In this document: positions 1-15,400 of the stretch, piece by piece | How positions within the stretch are numbered: the first letter of the stretch is position 1 | Layout: each line of letters starts with the position of its first letter | From: Spisula solida | Lineage: Eukaryota; Mollusca; Bivalvia; Venerida; Mactridae | Direction: 5' to 3' | Length of the DNA: 64,000 nucleotides | NCBI GenBank assembly: GCA_947247005.1 | Contig: OX365948.1 | Location: forward strand, 34,786,601-34,850,600 | The notes under the pieces: generated by a model | What the model was told of the DNA's origin: nothing | Databases searched by the model: none | What the model saw: only the letters and a program-made list of their open reading frames with translations | Made by a program: the position numbers and the translations under genes

Positions 1-58
1 CTTTCACAGCAATGATAATTCCAGAATTCCGGATTTATCAGGAAAATTGACAGCCCTG
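1..58. mobile_element. End of a family-1 MITE (CAGGGGTGTCAA termini)
   Basis: The last 58 bases of an element matching 16194-16458: CAGAATTCCGGATTTATCAGG-like sequence followed by ATTGACAGCCCTG. The start lies outside the window. Confidence 0.6.
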
Positions 59-157
59 ATTATCTGAATGACTTCAAAAAGCATGCTTAGTTTCAGAGAA
101 CATTTTACAATTATGAACAAGATTATCTGGGTTAATGAATAGAGAAGCCAGAGATTT

Positions 158-418
158 TTAGGCTACTTGTACATCAGAAACAGCCATTTTGATGGTACTT
201 TGAAGGCATTTATCTCCGTTATTTCCCCGCGATGCGTATAAATGATGTATCATGCTCAGACAGTTATCAAAATTCTCCTCTCGAAATACTTCTTCAACAG
301 CTGGGAAGCGTATACAGTTGAGCCCCGCAATAATCTTACAGCGTACAGTCTGAAGGTAGTCGTGTAGTTGTTTATTTTGTATATCAATCCCTGACATCTC
401 TTGTTCATTCTGTTGAAT
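158..418 (-). CDS. MYT1: MYT1 exon 18, last exon with conserved C-terminus
   Basis: A 261-nt terminal exon, acceptor ACTTTAACAG, ending at TAA (158-160). It continues the coiled coil ([10 protein letters not shown]...) and ends with [15 protein letters not shown] and [15 protein letters not shown]. This matches the vertebrate C-terminus (EQNFDAYVTTL..., ENIKQAVRGIQV). The 3' UTR runs beyond the window start; no AATAAA was seen on this strand within 1-157. Confidence 0.95.
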   Translation of the reverse strand: MQQNEQEMSGIDIQNKQLHDYLQTVRCKIIAGLNCIRFPAVEEVFREENFDNCLSMIHHLYASRGNNGDKCLQSTIKMAVSDVQVA

Positions 419-3400
419 CTGTTAAAGTAAAACTAGAGCTATTACTGGAGTGACGAATCATACCCCAGCAGCACTGCCTTGACACAGGAATATTATTTAA
501 AATTTTAGTCTTAAGAACACAAAATAAATTTATGTTACACAGTTATATGCATCATGACAAAGGGTGAAAGAGTAGCTTGCTCCACATGTGCTAACAGACT
601 GACCGACGGACGGACCAACCAACCCAACCCAACCAACCAATCTGATGACTGCAGACCCCCTTCAAACTTTGTTAGCAGGGGTATAATTATAACTTTTAAA
701 TTCCAGTAAGAAATGACAAAATTACAGAGCGGACACAACTTGCATGACTATATGACCTTTAACCTCTTAGTGTGACCTTGACTTTTGAGCTAGGGACTTA
801 GTTCTTGCGCATGACACACCGTTTTGATGTGGTGAACATTCGTACCAAACAGTATAAGAGAAATAATCTGATATTACTTTAGCATTATTTCATGGAGAAG
901 AACTTTTTGAAGATTTAATATATACCTTGGATTCCAGACAAGCCATTTCTGCTTTCAATTTGATGATCTGTGATTCCTCAGCGAGGTTGGTTTGTTTCAA
1001 ATCTTTTATATCTGAATCCAGTAATTCTAATTCTTTGTCATCATTCAAATCTGAAAGGAAAGATGCCACAAGTACAGTACAACCTCAACAACTACCTCAT
1101 CATTCACACTATTATAGTGTAACAGACTAGGGCTGTATTCAACAAGAGCTGTCCACAAACAGTGCGCTCCACTATCGTGCTATACCAGGATAGTATAATC
1201 ATTATATACTGCCGACCAAAAATAAGTATACGTATGTTATTTCCCCCATTCACTTGTGTAATAACACTATTTGCAAAGCAGTGGAACAACATTATTTTTT
1301 ATGAAAATGAATATTTTTGTTTATTAAATGTAAAGGCTAAACCTTGATTGGTACCCTAGGTGCAAAAATAAAAGTTTCTTTGTCCCGCTTGAATGGTAAC
1401 TTTGTCACAAAAAGATGGAAAATTCTGCCTTTTGGATCACATGGTTATTTTAATTCGGAACATCTTCATCTATATTTCTATCTCTTTTTTCACTCATATC
1501 TAGTTACTGTAGGTTCAGAAACTAGTATAATTGTGACTGTATGATAAACCGATATTGAATAATCTAACCAAGTTTAATTTTTCAACAATTATTTACTGTA
1601 TACTTATGTTTGGTGGGCACTGTATATTCAAAACAAAATGCTTCATAGCAGAAGCATTACCCTCTGCTGAGTAGAGGTTGGGGCTTCTAAGTCGAAAAAG
1701 GCAGATAATTTGGACAAAATCAAGGACAGAGTTGCCTACTCCTGTGTAGGTCTTGGGGTCATGATGGTTAACAAGTATGCAAAGTGTCAAAGCAACATGT
1801 CAATGCACTTTGAAGATATCAGAGGTTAAAAAACCTGTACCTAAACTTTATGTAAACATAAGCATGACACCGAAGCTGATGCTTGGTTGACTGCAATAGC
1901 AACCCTTATTCTAAGAATAGTGGAGCTAAAAAGCCGAAAAGTATTCCACTTAGATTTTATCTTTGACAACTTGTTTTCACAGTGAAATACATTGACAAAA
2001 GATCAATATTGAATACCAGCCCAGACACAATTACTCAAAACCTATGCTGGCTTTCTCATTTATTGTATTAAAATTCTTATGTGGCCTTTCAGATTTTCCA
2101 CATAGTCTCAACAAGAACAACGCCAGGCACCATGATTATAAAACATGTTCCATGCTCAATTTCATGCTCAAACTTCAAATCTCTCATACAGTAAACTGTA
2201 AAACGTTTTGTGGATTATTAAAACTTTTTTATTAGATAGCCAGGATAGCCTTAAAGAAAGCAAAATCTTATTTCTTGATAAAGTAAATATTAGCTATTTA
2301 GTCGTTGCTAAAGGAGCCAATCAAATATTGAGTTGAGCATAAGAAATGTTTAATAACCACGGGGCCAGATGTTGATGATGTACTCCAAGAGATTTTTATC
2401 AATCATCTGCAATATGTTTGTGTTGTACCTTCTCCATTTTCCACTTTCTGTTGTAATGCTGCTAGTTCTGATGGACTCAGTTTTGCTTTTTTCATAGCTA
2501 ACGATGCTCTTGGACAACCTGATAGACTACGATGTGACAGAAAGTTACCGTTGGCATGACCCGAGCCATCACATCCTGGTGTGGGACATCTGTAAGATAA
2601 TAGATACTCTTAGCCAATGTGTTGTATGTAGGAACCCATAGGTCAATTTTATCAAGTTTTCAAATTGTGGGCAATCAATTACGGTTTACACACATGCATA
2701 AGGCAATCTGGATTATTAGACTCATCCAGACAATGGCCAGCAAATTGTGGTTTTTGCATAGACTATTGGATCGCATCAAGACAATGGCCAGCAAGTTGTG
2801 TTTTTTGCATAGACTATTGTATCTCATCCAGGCAATGGCCAGCAAGTTGGCTTTTTGGATACATCATTGTACAAGCTTTATAAGTAAGTATATACAGTAA
2901 ACACAATTCACTAGAGCCTTCATCATTGAGGAGACTTGTATACAGTGTGAAGTCGTTCCTTTATGGACATCTACATGTCAAGGTTGTTCATCCTGCCAAT
3001 GAAATACAAAGCAATAATAGCAGGTATAATTACACAGGTAGCATGTCTGTAAACATATTGGCACATTGACTCACATACACATTGATAATCTCACACACAT
3101 ATTGATTGACTCCGACACACACTGATTGACTCACACACACACACACACTGATTGACTCACACACACATTGATTGACTCACACACACACACACACACACTG
3201 ATTGACTCAGACGCACATTGATTGACTCACACACATATTGATTAACTCTGATAAACTCATACACACATTGATTGACTCACACATATGCACATTGATTGAC
3301 TCACACATACACACATTGATTGACTCACACACATTAATTGACTCACACACATTGATTGACTCACACATACACACATTGATTGACTCACACATACACACAT

Positions 3401-6400
3401 TGATTGACTCACACTTACACACATTGATTGACTCACACATACACACATTGATTGACTCGCACATACACACATTGATTGACTCACACAGACATTGATTAAC
3501 TCATACACACATTGACTTACACACACGGATCCATCTTGAGAGCAGCTGATATATCCACACTACCATTACAGTCTAAACCAGGAAATAGATTACGTTGTAG
3601 TTTGAATCTGTTGGCAAGAGGGCAACCTGAGGCACTGAAAGTACAAACACAAATAATATCATATGATTCACAACAGGTACACAAATAAATGTACAAATAA
3701 AATGAGAGTTTATAGAGATACACATTGTGATCAAGTTTCATTAAGGTTATATCAAAAATGTAACCTCTTGAGTGTTAATAAGGTTTTTCTTCAATTTGAC
3801 CTTGTGATCTTGTTTTTGACCCCAGGTAACCCAGTTGCGAACTTGACCAATATTTCATAGAGGTTCACATTGTGTCCAAGTTTCCTTAAGATGATGTCAA
3901 AAATGTGACCTCTAGAGTGTTAACAAGATTTCTTAGATTTGACCTAGTTTTTGAGCCCAGATGACTCAGTTACAAACTTGACCTAGATTTCATAGAGACA
4001 AACATTGTGACCAAGTTTCATAAAGATTTAGTGAAAACTGTGACCTCAAGAGTGTTAACAGTCAAATTGTTGACGGTGGACGCCAGACATAGGCCGATCA
4101 CAATAGCTCACCTTGAGCACAAGTGCTCAGGTCTGCTAAAAAGTTAGAAGGAAAGGTCTCAAATATATTGATCATCCCTCGTACCTTCGGTGTGAGAGGT
4201 ATTTTCCAGTTATATGTCCACTTCCATCACAGCCTGGTATAGGACATCTGAAATTCAAATAAAATCAATACTGTATGTCAGAAATTATTTGCATCGCTAT
4301 TGTTTTCGGTTTTCTTCAGGAATATAATTCCTCTTGAATTAAAAATATACTTTGATGTAACCTATCAAGGAACATTCTCATACATACATTATTATAATTC
4401 TTCATGAACGGAAGACCTAAAAAGATCAATCACAGCTATTAAAAAAACAGCATTTTTATGAACAGTATAAGGCCAAAAAGAAACAGAAATTGAATAAATG
4501 TGTTCGCCATCTTCAACAGACCTCATGCTTTGGCCAAACTTAAATATAATGAAACTTCAAACACCCATAACTTTGTCAATTCTTTGCATTTTCATCAAAT
4601 AACTTTAACTTTGTGCTAAAATGATCATTCTTTCTTATTTAGGCTAGCAAATCAAGATTTCCCGATTATTCTGAACTTGTAGGATCCCTGCATTAGATAA
4701 AAGAAAATGAAATACAGCCTGCAGTTGGTTTGTTGACAAAATAACAAATTGCAAACAAATGCACAATTTATAGTCCAAGAGAAACAACTCTAGCAAAATT
4801 AGTATTTTGTCTTCCATACATTTCACTTAAAAAAGATTTTTGGCATATCATTTCGACAGATATAGTTAAAATTCTGTCGTCAATTATTGGTCATTTGTGA
4901 AACATATCCAAACAAGAGATGTTTGTAAAACATGTATGCCCCAATGGCAGCCAAATAGTCAGAAATGGTAAAGGTCTTGTTGACCTTGACTTTTGACCTA
5001 CTGACCTCAAAATCAATAGGGGTCATCTACTGTTGCTGTCCAACCTCCAAGTAAGAAGATCCTAGGGCAAAGCGTTCTTGAGTTATTGAACGGAAACTAT
5101 TTTATATGACCGACCGGCCGACCTACCGACACAGGTGCAAGCAATATCCCTCCTCATCAAAGATCGGGGGGGGGGGGGGGGGGGGGGGTTTGGGACAGAT
5201 AATGGTGCTTTAGGAATGTTTCTCTCACCTCAATGGTTCATCGTCCCTCTTCTCTAACTCCTTCCCAAGTATTTTCTTTAATTTAGCAGCTCTAGGACAC
5301 CCAGACAGACTTCTGTGTGAAGAGTAGTTCCCGGTCACATGACCAGATCCATCACAGCCTGGCGTCGGACACCTTTCAAGGGAGATTTACATTAGAAGGC
5401 TAAATGTGAAACTGTTCAGAGTGCATATAAATCAATTTGGGACAGTTTCACAGACAGGACTAAATATTTTATACACCAAAGAACAAAAGCAGTGAAGAAA
5501 TCTTACTTTCTTATTATTATAATTTCAAAACCACAATCGTTTTAAATGCAATTTTATCATTCTTCCTAGTCATTGACAGCTACTATAAAAGCTCATCTCA
5601 ATATATTCATTGCCAGTAAATAATATACAAAAGGCATGAAAGTTAACACAGAAAGGTAATATGACCCTGTGGAAGAATAAACGAGGACTAGTGGCTTGTA
5701 ATCTATTGTAAAGTAAGAAACAAGTTGTAGGTATTATATCATTCCTGGTGAAATGGTATACTTGTTCGAATACAGTCCAGGAAAACTGGTGCGGTGAATG
5801 TAATTAAAAACTTGTTAGAAATCGGCATTTAACTCGAATAAACAACAGCCACTAACCATTCAGCTTTAGCGGTTTTAGGTACCAGAGTTAGATGATATGA
5901 TAATGACGGAGAGTTGTACATATCTACGCTTTCTGAGTGCTCAAGTTTGGTCAAAAATCATTACAATAATTATTCAAGGCCCTGATAGAACAGAACAGAA
6001 CAGAATTGAGCACAGGAAACAAAGTGATACAAAACTGAACACATAAATACATGCAAACAAAATGTTTAACTGAACAAATTAACAACAGAAGTTTTTACTC
6101 AAATAGACATCAGCTGAACTAAAGATACAGAAGCTTTGGTACAAAATATAAAGTTGTTATAAGGCAATAAAATTAAACCTTGACTTACCATCTGTAGAAT
6201 GTTTGATACCAAGTCTTGCAGTATAAATGGTACCTTGCACGTTTCACTAACGATATGCTCACCCACTTTGGTCCAGTTTGTCTGCAGTGATCCAGGTTTC
6301 CTCCAACATGTCTCCTCCCAATTAAGATTTCATTCTCTGATAATGTTGGAACAACCCACAGGTAACAGGGACAGACATGTATGGGATTTCATTATCTGAT

Positions 6401-9400
6401 AATGTTGGAACAACCCACAGGTAACAGGGACATACAAGTATAGGATTTCATCCTCTGATAATGATGGAACAACCCACAGGTAACAGGGACAGACAAGTAT
6501 AGGATTTCATCCTCTGATAATGTACGTTGGAACAACCCACAGGTAACAGGAACAGGCATGTATAGGATATCATCCTCTGTTAATGTTGGAACAACCCACA
6601 GGTAACAGGAACAGGCATGTATAGGATATCATCCTCTGATAATGTTGGAACAACCCACAGGTAATAGGGACAGGGATATATAGGATTGCATCGTTTGATA
6701 ATGATGATGGAACAACCCACAGATAACAGGAACAGACATGTATAGGATATCATCCTCTGATAATGTTGGAACAACCCAAAGGTAACAGGAACAGGCATGT
6801 ATAGAATATCATTCTCTGATAATGTTGGAACAACCCTCAGGTAACAGGGATGTATATGTTGGAACAACCCACAGGTAACAGGGATGTATATGTTGGAACA
6901 ACCCACAGGTAACAGGGACAGACATGTATAGGATTTCATTCTCTGATAAGAACTTCTAAGCTATTTGTTTTTTATGTTCCAAGAAGATCTAATTTCCTAA
7001 GTTTGTTGAATGATTTTCTAAGATTTTTACAATACTATCTCAGTTTTTGTCTAAGATGGATTGTTGTCAAAGTATTGCACAATGAAATCAGTAAAAATTG
7101 TCTAAATCAAAACTAGATACCTTTTTATGTCTATGTCAATTTATTTTAATCTAAGAAAATTTCTTTAGAAAATATCTAACCTTTGAGAATACTGGTACAG
7201 AATGTTGTGTTTTATAGTTTCTAATAACATGCTCTCTGAGGAGAACTAGGACTAAGGATGTCATCAAACTATTCTCATTAATTGCATCTTTTTAATTGGT
7301 GCTTCATGAACATATAAATTAAGTTGTCAAATCTAACTTGTTTATCTGAACAAACATTGTTTAGTTATTTCACAATAAAAATAGTACATGACTTATATTG
7401 AGGTTAAGATATAAGTATTTTAAGCGATGTATTAGTTAGTTGGCAGGCATAAGATATCACTTAAATTTAAATGCAACAAATCTGATCTAAATCAAACATC
7501 ATGCACACATGAGCATCCTCAATCAATGGTGTCACCTGAAATGTTCTGTTTTAACAAAATGTACAAAAACAGCAGAAATCAAAGGAAAAACAGCTTACCA
7601 TTATTACCCTATATTGGACACATTAAGTTTTGCAAAACCTATATATTGTGACAATCAATAGGGCAATGATGGCAATTAATGCACAACAAAAACAAAATCT
7701 GGGGCCATTCTTAAAACATTGTTTGGCATAACCCTTCCCTGCTACTTCGGTATGTATAACAGTTAAGAACTATTTAAAGTTTAAGGTCATTGTAACATAT
7801 TGTTAATACGCCAATAATTCCACTGACAACCCTCAAGGAATCCGAGTAGGTTCTTTATTGTCATGGGCAGGCAGGGTTATATTACACAAACAATTGTTTA
7901 ATAAAGGCCTGAAATAAACAGAAAGAAAAGGCAAGAAACATGCACCACTATAATAATGCAGTAAGTGGAATAATACTCATCACATTTAATGCACACACCA
8001 TGCACGACACAGTTATCAATGTATTCAAAGGTCAGCCAAATTGTGCATTTTTTATAGTGCAGTGTCAGGTTTTTGCTGGATGTTTTATTCCACTTCACAC
8101 ACAACATATATATATCCTTCACAATGGCAATGCTTACTTTTGCTCGACCTGGTTGGCTTGAACGGTAGCTCTATCAGCCAATGGACAGCCAGATAAACTT
8201 CTGTGTGAGCTGTAGTTTCCCGACACATGACCCGAGCCATCACAACCAGGTGTCGGACAAGTCAAAAGTTCTTTATTAACATTGAGCAATGTTGAACTAG
8301 CAAGTGAGAGAGGTAGGAAATTTTGAGCGTTCTGGAATTGAGATTCTGTGAAAAGGTGCCGTGTAGATTCTGAGTCCTGCGACGACTCCCATTCTGAAGA
8401 CACAGGGTCTGATTCACATGATTCATAAGATCTAGGTCTTGGACTGCATGGCGCTGAGCTGCTACTGCTGGTAAGACATACAGACTATGTTCCAACAATA
8501 CAATACAAATATAACATTCAGTATAGATTCATACACAGTATAACACTGGAATACAGCAGTATGTACCTTAACTTTATACCATGTTCTGTGGTATCCATGA
8601 CAACAACTTATAATTATAAAATACCGAGCAAGAAATTTGGAATAATAAAATACAAAACAACTGGTAAAATCTGCTGTATTTCTGTAAGTTATAATAGTTA
8701 CTTTGAAGTTTCTTTAACAGAAATCATCGCAGTGATTTTTTTCCTTCTTTATTAGGGTCAGGTAAACGGACCCTTTCCCAATTGCAAATAGGCTATAATT
8801 TTCCCAACTGTGAATGGAGAAATTGCCAATAAACAATTTAAAAAAATAATTTTCAAAATCGGACATAAAATGATTAAGTTATGAACATTTTTGACAAGAG
8901 GTCAAGCATAAAAGTTCAAAGAAACCAGTAAACATTCACATGTAACCTCTTTTTCTGTTTTATTTGGCCTTTCTGCTTCATGGAATTTCCCAATTTCAAG
9001 TTGTCACGACGCGAAAATTCCCTTTCCCAAAGAGGCAAAAAAATCACTGCATCGGATGCAGGTAAGTTGTAACTAAAGTGGATACCGGGTATACCTAATT
9101 TAGTTGGTTAGTTCAGTCATATAACAAACATGTTAAAAACAGGTCACCCTTCAACAACTGATTATTTGATACAATCCTTTATTCCTAGCCTGGAAACATT
9201 TAGGTAGGAGGGTGCAACTTTCATTGGAGTCATTCTATATTACACCCCACCCAAAAATGGTAAAACCAATCTCTGTTTCCAGACATTGTTCTATTCTGAA
9301 AATTCAGCTTATAATATAATATGAAATTTCAAATAACCATTATTTATTTTAGTCAATACCTTCAATCAAATAACTTTTATTTTCAGGAGAAAAATTCCAG

Positions 9401-12400
9401 ATCTGTAGGACGGCTATCATTTAAGCAAGTTTCAACTATTAGTGTTACAAGAGCTTGTAGACCATGAAATGCTGTCATGATGACCAATGTCCCCAAAACC
9501 TTGACCTTTGACCTACTGACCCAAAAACAATAATTTGCTAGTCATGGCCAATTTACATACAAAGTGTGATGACCCTAATCTGAAAGGTTATAGCTAGCAT
9601 GTGAAACCATTTGTGTACAGACAAACAAACATCAGTAAACAATATACCAACCTAACCCATGATGATGGGCTCAAGAATGTTCCCATACTGACACAATTTG
9701 AAATGTGTAGATTGTTCACGATTAGGTAGGATTAAACCAAATGAACAATTATTTAAGGATGACATTACATGCATTTTTACAAGCATCTAATATTTCATTT
9801 TTAGATATGTCATGCTTTTCATACACAAAGCAGGCGCGTAGCTACATGTACGCAGAATACGCAGCTGCGTACACATGCTTCTCAAAAAGTGAAAAAATTA
9901 ATGATCGAAAAATGCAATACAAACTTATGCCTAAGCACTAAGGGGGTAAGCCTTTAGTATTTTCAGCATTTCTTAGAAACACTTTAAAAACCTCTATACA
10001 AACAAAAAAACTGGTTTTATCAGTAAAAATAATGTTAAAGATGATGCAAAAAACACGCCAGAATGCACCAGAGACGTTCTAGCAAACAAAATTGTTCAGG
10101 GGGAGCATGCCCCCAGACCCCCCTAGCCTTCTTGCGTACATATTCAAATCCCTCTAGCTACGCCCCTGCAAAGTCATGTGTTTTGTCAGCGTATTAATAA
10201 CAATAAACCCCTAAACAAATACCTTAAATTTCAATGCCATTAGAACTGAACGTATGGTATGCAAGGGTGTTTACTGGTCAAAAGAGCTTATCTACAAATG
10301 TTGCACATTTGAGAAAATTCACAACATTGTCAGAAGTAAATACATGAAGATGTGAAATGAAGGACCTGATTAATAATAGCAGGAGTGTCAACAGAGCAAA
10401 ATTGAAAATCCTGAAAATCATATGCAGATGGACAAGTTTTGACAAACAAGAGGTCTTCAACCACATTGTTTCCATATTTAACTCAGTTTTTATTGAATGA
10501 AATACTTCAGAGCAGATTAAATTGACCATAACTTTGCCGTTTATTGAGATATTTTAATCAAATAACTTTTATTTTTGTCAGAAATCATAGCTCTTTCAGG
10601 ACAGACAAAATGGATTAATCAGGAATATTGATGCCCCTGTAATAGGTTAATATCAACATAGTTTGACTCAAAGATTTATCTGTAGGATAATTACTATTAC
10701 ACTTCAATCACAACCAGCAGAAGCTGTTTAGTTCCTGTGGCTGGTTATGTAAGCAACATCGTAAATTTAAATGTACTTTTGACCAGTATCAACCGATACA
10801 GTTATACACAAAAATATTGAATATGTTTTCATCTTTTTTGTAATACAGCCCCTTTAGAGTTCTGTTTTTTTATATTTTAGTGATAAAGGTACTTAAGGTA
10901 GTATTATTGTCAGAGAAAAAATCTGCAAGATAAGTCAGATAATATTCATACATCCTTAAGCCCATTTCATAAAGTGTAAATGTGAGAACTGTGCACACAG
11001 CAGTAAACATACACTTTCATCAGCAGACATTTGAATAACCATTAAACGAACACACATTCAGTTTAAATAACCATCAAACGTACACACATTCAGTTTAAAT
11101 AACCATCAAACGTACACACATTCAGTTTAAATAACCATTAAACATACACACATTCAGTTTAAATACCCTTTAAATGTACTTGCATTCAGTTTAAATAACC
11201 ATCAAATGTACACACATTCAGTTTAAATACACCCCCATTAAACGTACACACATTCAGTTTAAATAACCATCAAATGTACACACATTCAGTTTAAATACAC
11301 CCCCATTAAACGTACACACATTCAGTTTAAATAACCATTAAACGTACACACATTCAGTTTAAATAACCATTAAACAGACGTATTAAAGATATACCTGGCC
11401 TATCTGAGAAAAAGTATCTAACACCTGGATTATTGCTACATTTGATTAAACTACTTATCATTAGATCCGTGACAAAGTTTCATTGAGAAATACACTGGCG
11501 TTCTTATAATAAACGAGTCTTTTACGAAGTCACTCAGCCGCCCACGGCATTTACCGATCGTTAATTTATGCATACCGGAAGTTCACGAAAGGTCAACATA
11601 TGTCAACCAAAAATGGCTGAAACGAACTCCGCTAAATCGGATGGCGAGCCTGACTTGGATTTGGTAAGATTTTGTACGACGTTTTTACCGATCTTCACTT
11701 CTTATGAATAAACGTGATTATTTCCTCGCTCTATGATTACCTGAATTATTATAATTGCTATCTTTTGCACTTCAGCAACTTTTCGAAACTCTGCGAAAAG
11801 CGAAGTTTTCAGACTCGACCGCTAGTGCTAAGCGTTGCTGATGCGTATATTATGTGAATATCATATGCTAGGTGGCAAAAATCAATATGAATTATTCATT
11901 ACTATAATTTTTATTTAACTTGAGCAGTGTTCACCCATCGACAACGGCAAATACGAAGATTCGCACCAAATACCGTTCGCCCCCTGACGCTGGTTGCATT
12001 TCCCACCGTTCTGTTCAAAATTCCACAGCTATTTTTTATTAATTATTATTATAATATTATTCTGATATCCATACGTTCTTGATTCGGACGTGTATACCAA
12101 TCTGAAGGCCATGACATGCAAATAAATTGCATATTTCTGTCAAAGATAAACTAATAAAGAGTTCTAAAAACCTTTAAACATATTATAAATAAATTGTTTT
12201 TATTGTGATCTGTATGATGTAACCGAATGCTTGTTTACAGGAAGATGAAGCTTCAATCTCAAAACCGTCAACAAGCCCAGCAGCATGTGAGGGGATTGGG
12301 GCGTTGTAGGCCTCAGGGTGCCAGAAGCGCAAGGGCTCCAGAAGTAAAATGTGGGGCAGCCACCCTTGTGTTTGATAAGCAGTAGATCAGAACCGAGAAG

Positions 12401-15400
12401 AGCTGAGGAAGCGGTCCTCCTTGTTGAACAGAGGCAGGACACCATGAGGGTAATATGTCTTTATGTGCTGTTTTGAGACGTGTTCTACAGGATGTTACTA
12501 TTTCAGTATTTTGTAAAGTACTGGCCCAGGGATTTGATATGCTTCAATGCACATATTTGATGTTTAATTTAATTATTTATCCATTATAGAATTAAGAAAG
12601 TCAGGATCAATAGACTGGTTTTTCGACAGACCAAAGATCTAAAATTACCATTGAGATCTATGGACAGACATTATCATTTTATGTATATACCCAGATTATT
12701 GAGTTCAAATAGGCTGTTACACACAGCTCCACATTGATTATGACTCGACCTTTTCAAGTATCTATACATACACCTGGGTTTGTGAAGAATTGTGTGTATT
12801 TCTTGCTCAAAGTAATTGAGCAGTGGTGAAAGCGTGGGTTGTACCAGAGACATCTACATCCAAAAGCATGGGCTATATAAGACCTCTATACACGACCGCT
12901 CCCAACATTGTAGGCGATATAATCAACATTATGTATATTTCTACTGTAATACATAAACAGTGCATCCTTTTCCGAGCAGTCCTTCACAGAGCAACAACCT
13001 CTCTTAAGCAACATAATTGTTTTGTTCAAGAAATAACCATTTACTAGAAAGTTTACCTCTCAAGATCAATAGCAAATGTATAACCAAATGTTGTGATTTC
13101 CAAATGGTATCACTCTAGAGAGGTTATACTTCATTTGTTTACATGCTTATTTTTTGTAGGGCGTAGCATGGTAGTTGTATAATGTTTATCAATATTTCTT
13201 AATTGCTTATTTTTCATCCAGGAGGCGATCAACCAGATGAGTGTGGATGAATGTCGGAGCATTCTTCTTCATGCCCTGGAGAAGAATCCAACTGTCATGG
13301 TTGACAACATTAGGCCGGCTGAGAGGCAACCATCCAAGTCCAGATGTGACAGTACCTGGTTGATGTGTTAGTACCAAATGCCGGGAAATGCCTTCACTTG
13401 AAGAAAGTTAGCTGTGGAAAGGAGAACTGTATTTCTCTTGTCCAGGTTAGTAGAGCTCTACATATGTACAGCCCAAATTAAGTAACATAACGCTAAAGTA
13501 ACTTTATTGAGAATACCGAGTTTATTTTTTATACTAATTTATTCGAACTTATTATCACTCTCGACACCTCATTCCTGATGTTGCCAACCACCACAAGGGT
13601 AAGAGAGAAAAGAAGTCAGTTTCCCTTTTATGCCGAGCATCTAGCAAGGGAATTTCTGGTACCAATTTTATTTTGTCTATGGTAATTGGTATGACGCAGC
13701 CAGGGATTGAACCCGAGACCTCCTGCACTCGAAGTGAATGCTCAACCACTAGGGTATCGAGGAGGCGGTGAAATAAGAGTTTAAATAGGGTCGCAATTGC
13801 TTGTTTGTGTTATGAATATGTTTAATTCGAATATTTTCTGCCAACATTATTTACACTTGGGCTAAGAAACAAGATCACAAAATAAGCTTTGTGGCTTCCT
13901 CTAACCATTTCTATTTCAAGTTCATAGAAAAGTTTGTCATTACCATAAGTCCCACAAACAATATTTCAGTCATATGGAGATTATTCAGTCACATTATTCT
14001 GACACTGGGCCAACCAGCAGTCCTAGAACTAGCATCTGTAACAAGGGAGCTATGATATTAGTTGATACCAATAACATGTTTAAGACAGCCTGGAAATGAT
14101 TCGGCCACTTCTGAGGTGTACCACTCAGGAAAGTGTCTGAAAACCAAACAAGAGGGCCCAAAACTGGGAAGTGTCTGAGAACCAAACAAGAGGGCATGAT
14201 GGGCCCTATGTTGCTTACCTGTCTTTGTTCTTTAACAAACTCATGAAGATTGTGCCATACTTGTGTCCTCTAATGGGTTCACAAGGGGTTGTCAAATAAT
14301 TGACCTAGTGACCTAGTTTTCCACCCCACATGACCCAGTTTCAAACTTTACCTAGATTTCATACCTGTAGATAAACATTCTGGCCAAGTTTCATCAAGAT
14401 TGGATCATACTTGTGTCCTCTGATGTGTTCACTAGGTTTTCCTAAGATTTGACCTTGTGACCTAGTTCTTGACCCTACATGACACAGTTTCATACTTAAC
14501 CTGGATTTCATACAGATAAACATTCTGACTAAGCTTCATGAAGATTGGTTCACAATTGTGTCCTCTAATGTGTTCACAAGTAATTGTGGACAAACGACAA
14601 ACAAAGAGTGATCACAAAAGCTCACCCTGTGACAGGTGAGCTAACAAAATCACGTGTTTGAAAGAATTTGACGTTTCACCTAGACATGTCCCAAAAAGTA
14701 TACATGTTACTATTTTTCAAATTTAACAAAATACATGTAACTGTTATCTCCATAATTATAGGATAGTTTATAGAGCATCATTGTGCTTCTTTTTAAGCTC
14801 TATAAGTATGCTGCTAGATTTATCAGTTTCAATTCATTTACACCAGACTATCGCCATACTATGAGAATCTACAATCAGTTATGCAGTTTTTAGTCAGTCA
14901 CATGTGTTCCAGGACTTGCAGAAGTGCAGCTTTCTACATACACTTTTCAAAGAATGTCGAGAAATAAAAACTTCCCAGCATGTCCTATATCCCATACAAT
15001 AAGGATGCTTAGTTTTATGTAGATACAAGAGTTCTACTTGCTTTATTCGAACAACATATATAATATATATTTTTTTATATATGCGATTGTCTTTAACTGT
15101 TCGCAAGAGCCATGGTTAATAAGCTTTTTTTGCATGACATGGTCAGGCCCTAGTGTATCCTATATAGTGTATACTAACATCGTTCAGGTTGCTTAGAATT
15201 CAGAAGTGTCAAGTAACTGTTACTGATTTAAATTGATCATCATTCTTCATTTCTGGTCATTTTCAGGAGTTTCAAGTACTCATTCTTGACAAGGCCGTGT
15301 TGGCACTGACAAGGCTGCTACTCTGAAGTATTTCGGCTTATGATGACGAACATGGCAGTCAACAGGCACACTGCCTACTGACAGTATATATGGTCATTTA

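Noticed and set aside
3207..3526. Open frames of CESINVCM and DSHIHTLI repeats on both strands
   Set aside because: All frames are open because of the 24-bp minisatellite composition.
6580..6939. 119-residue Cys/Leu-rich open frame
   Set aside because: Repeat read-through of the 59-bp minisatellite.
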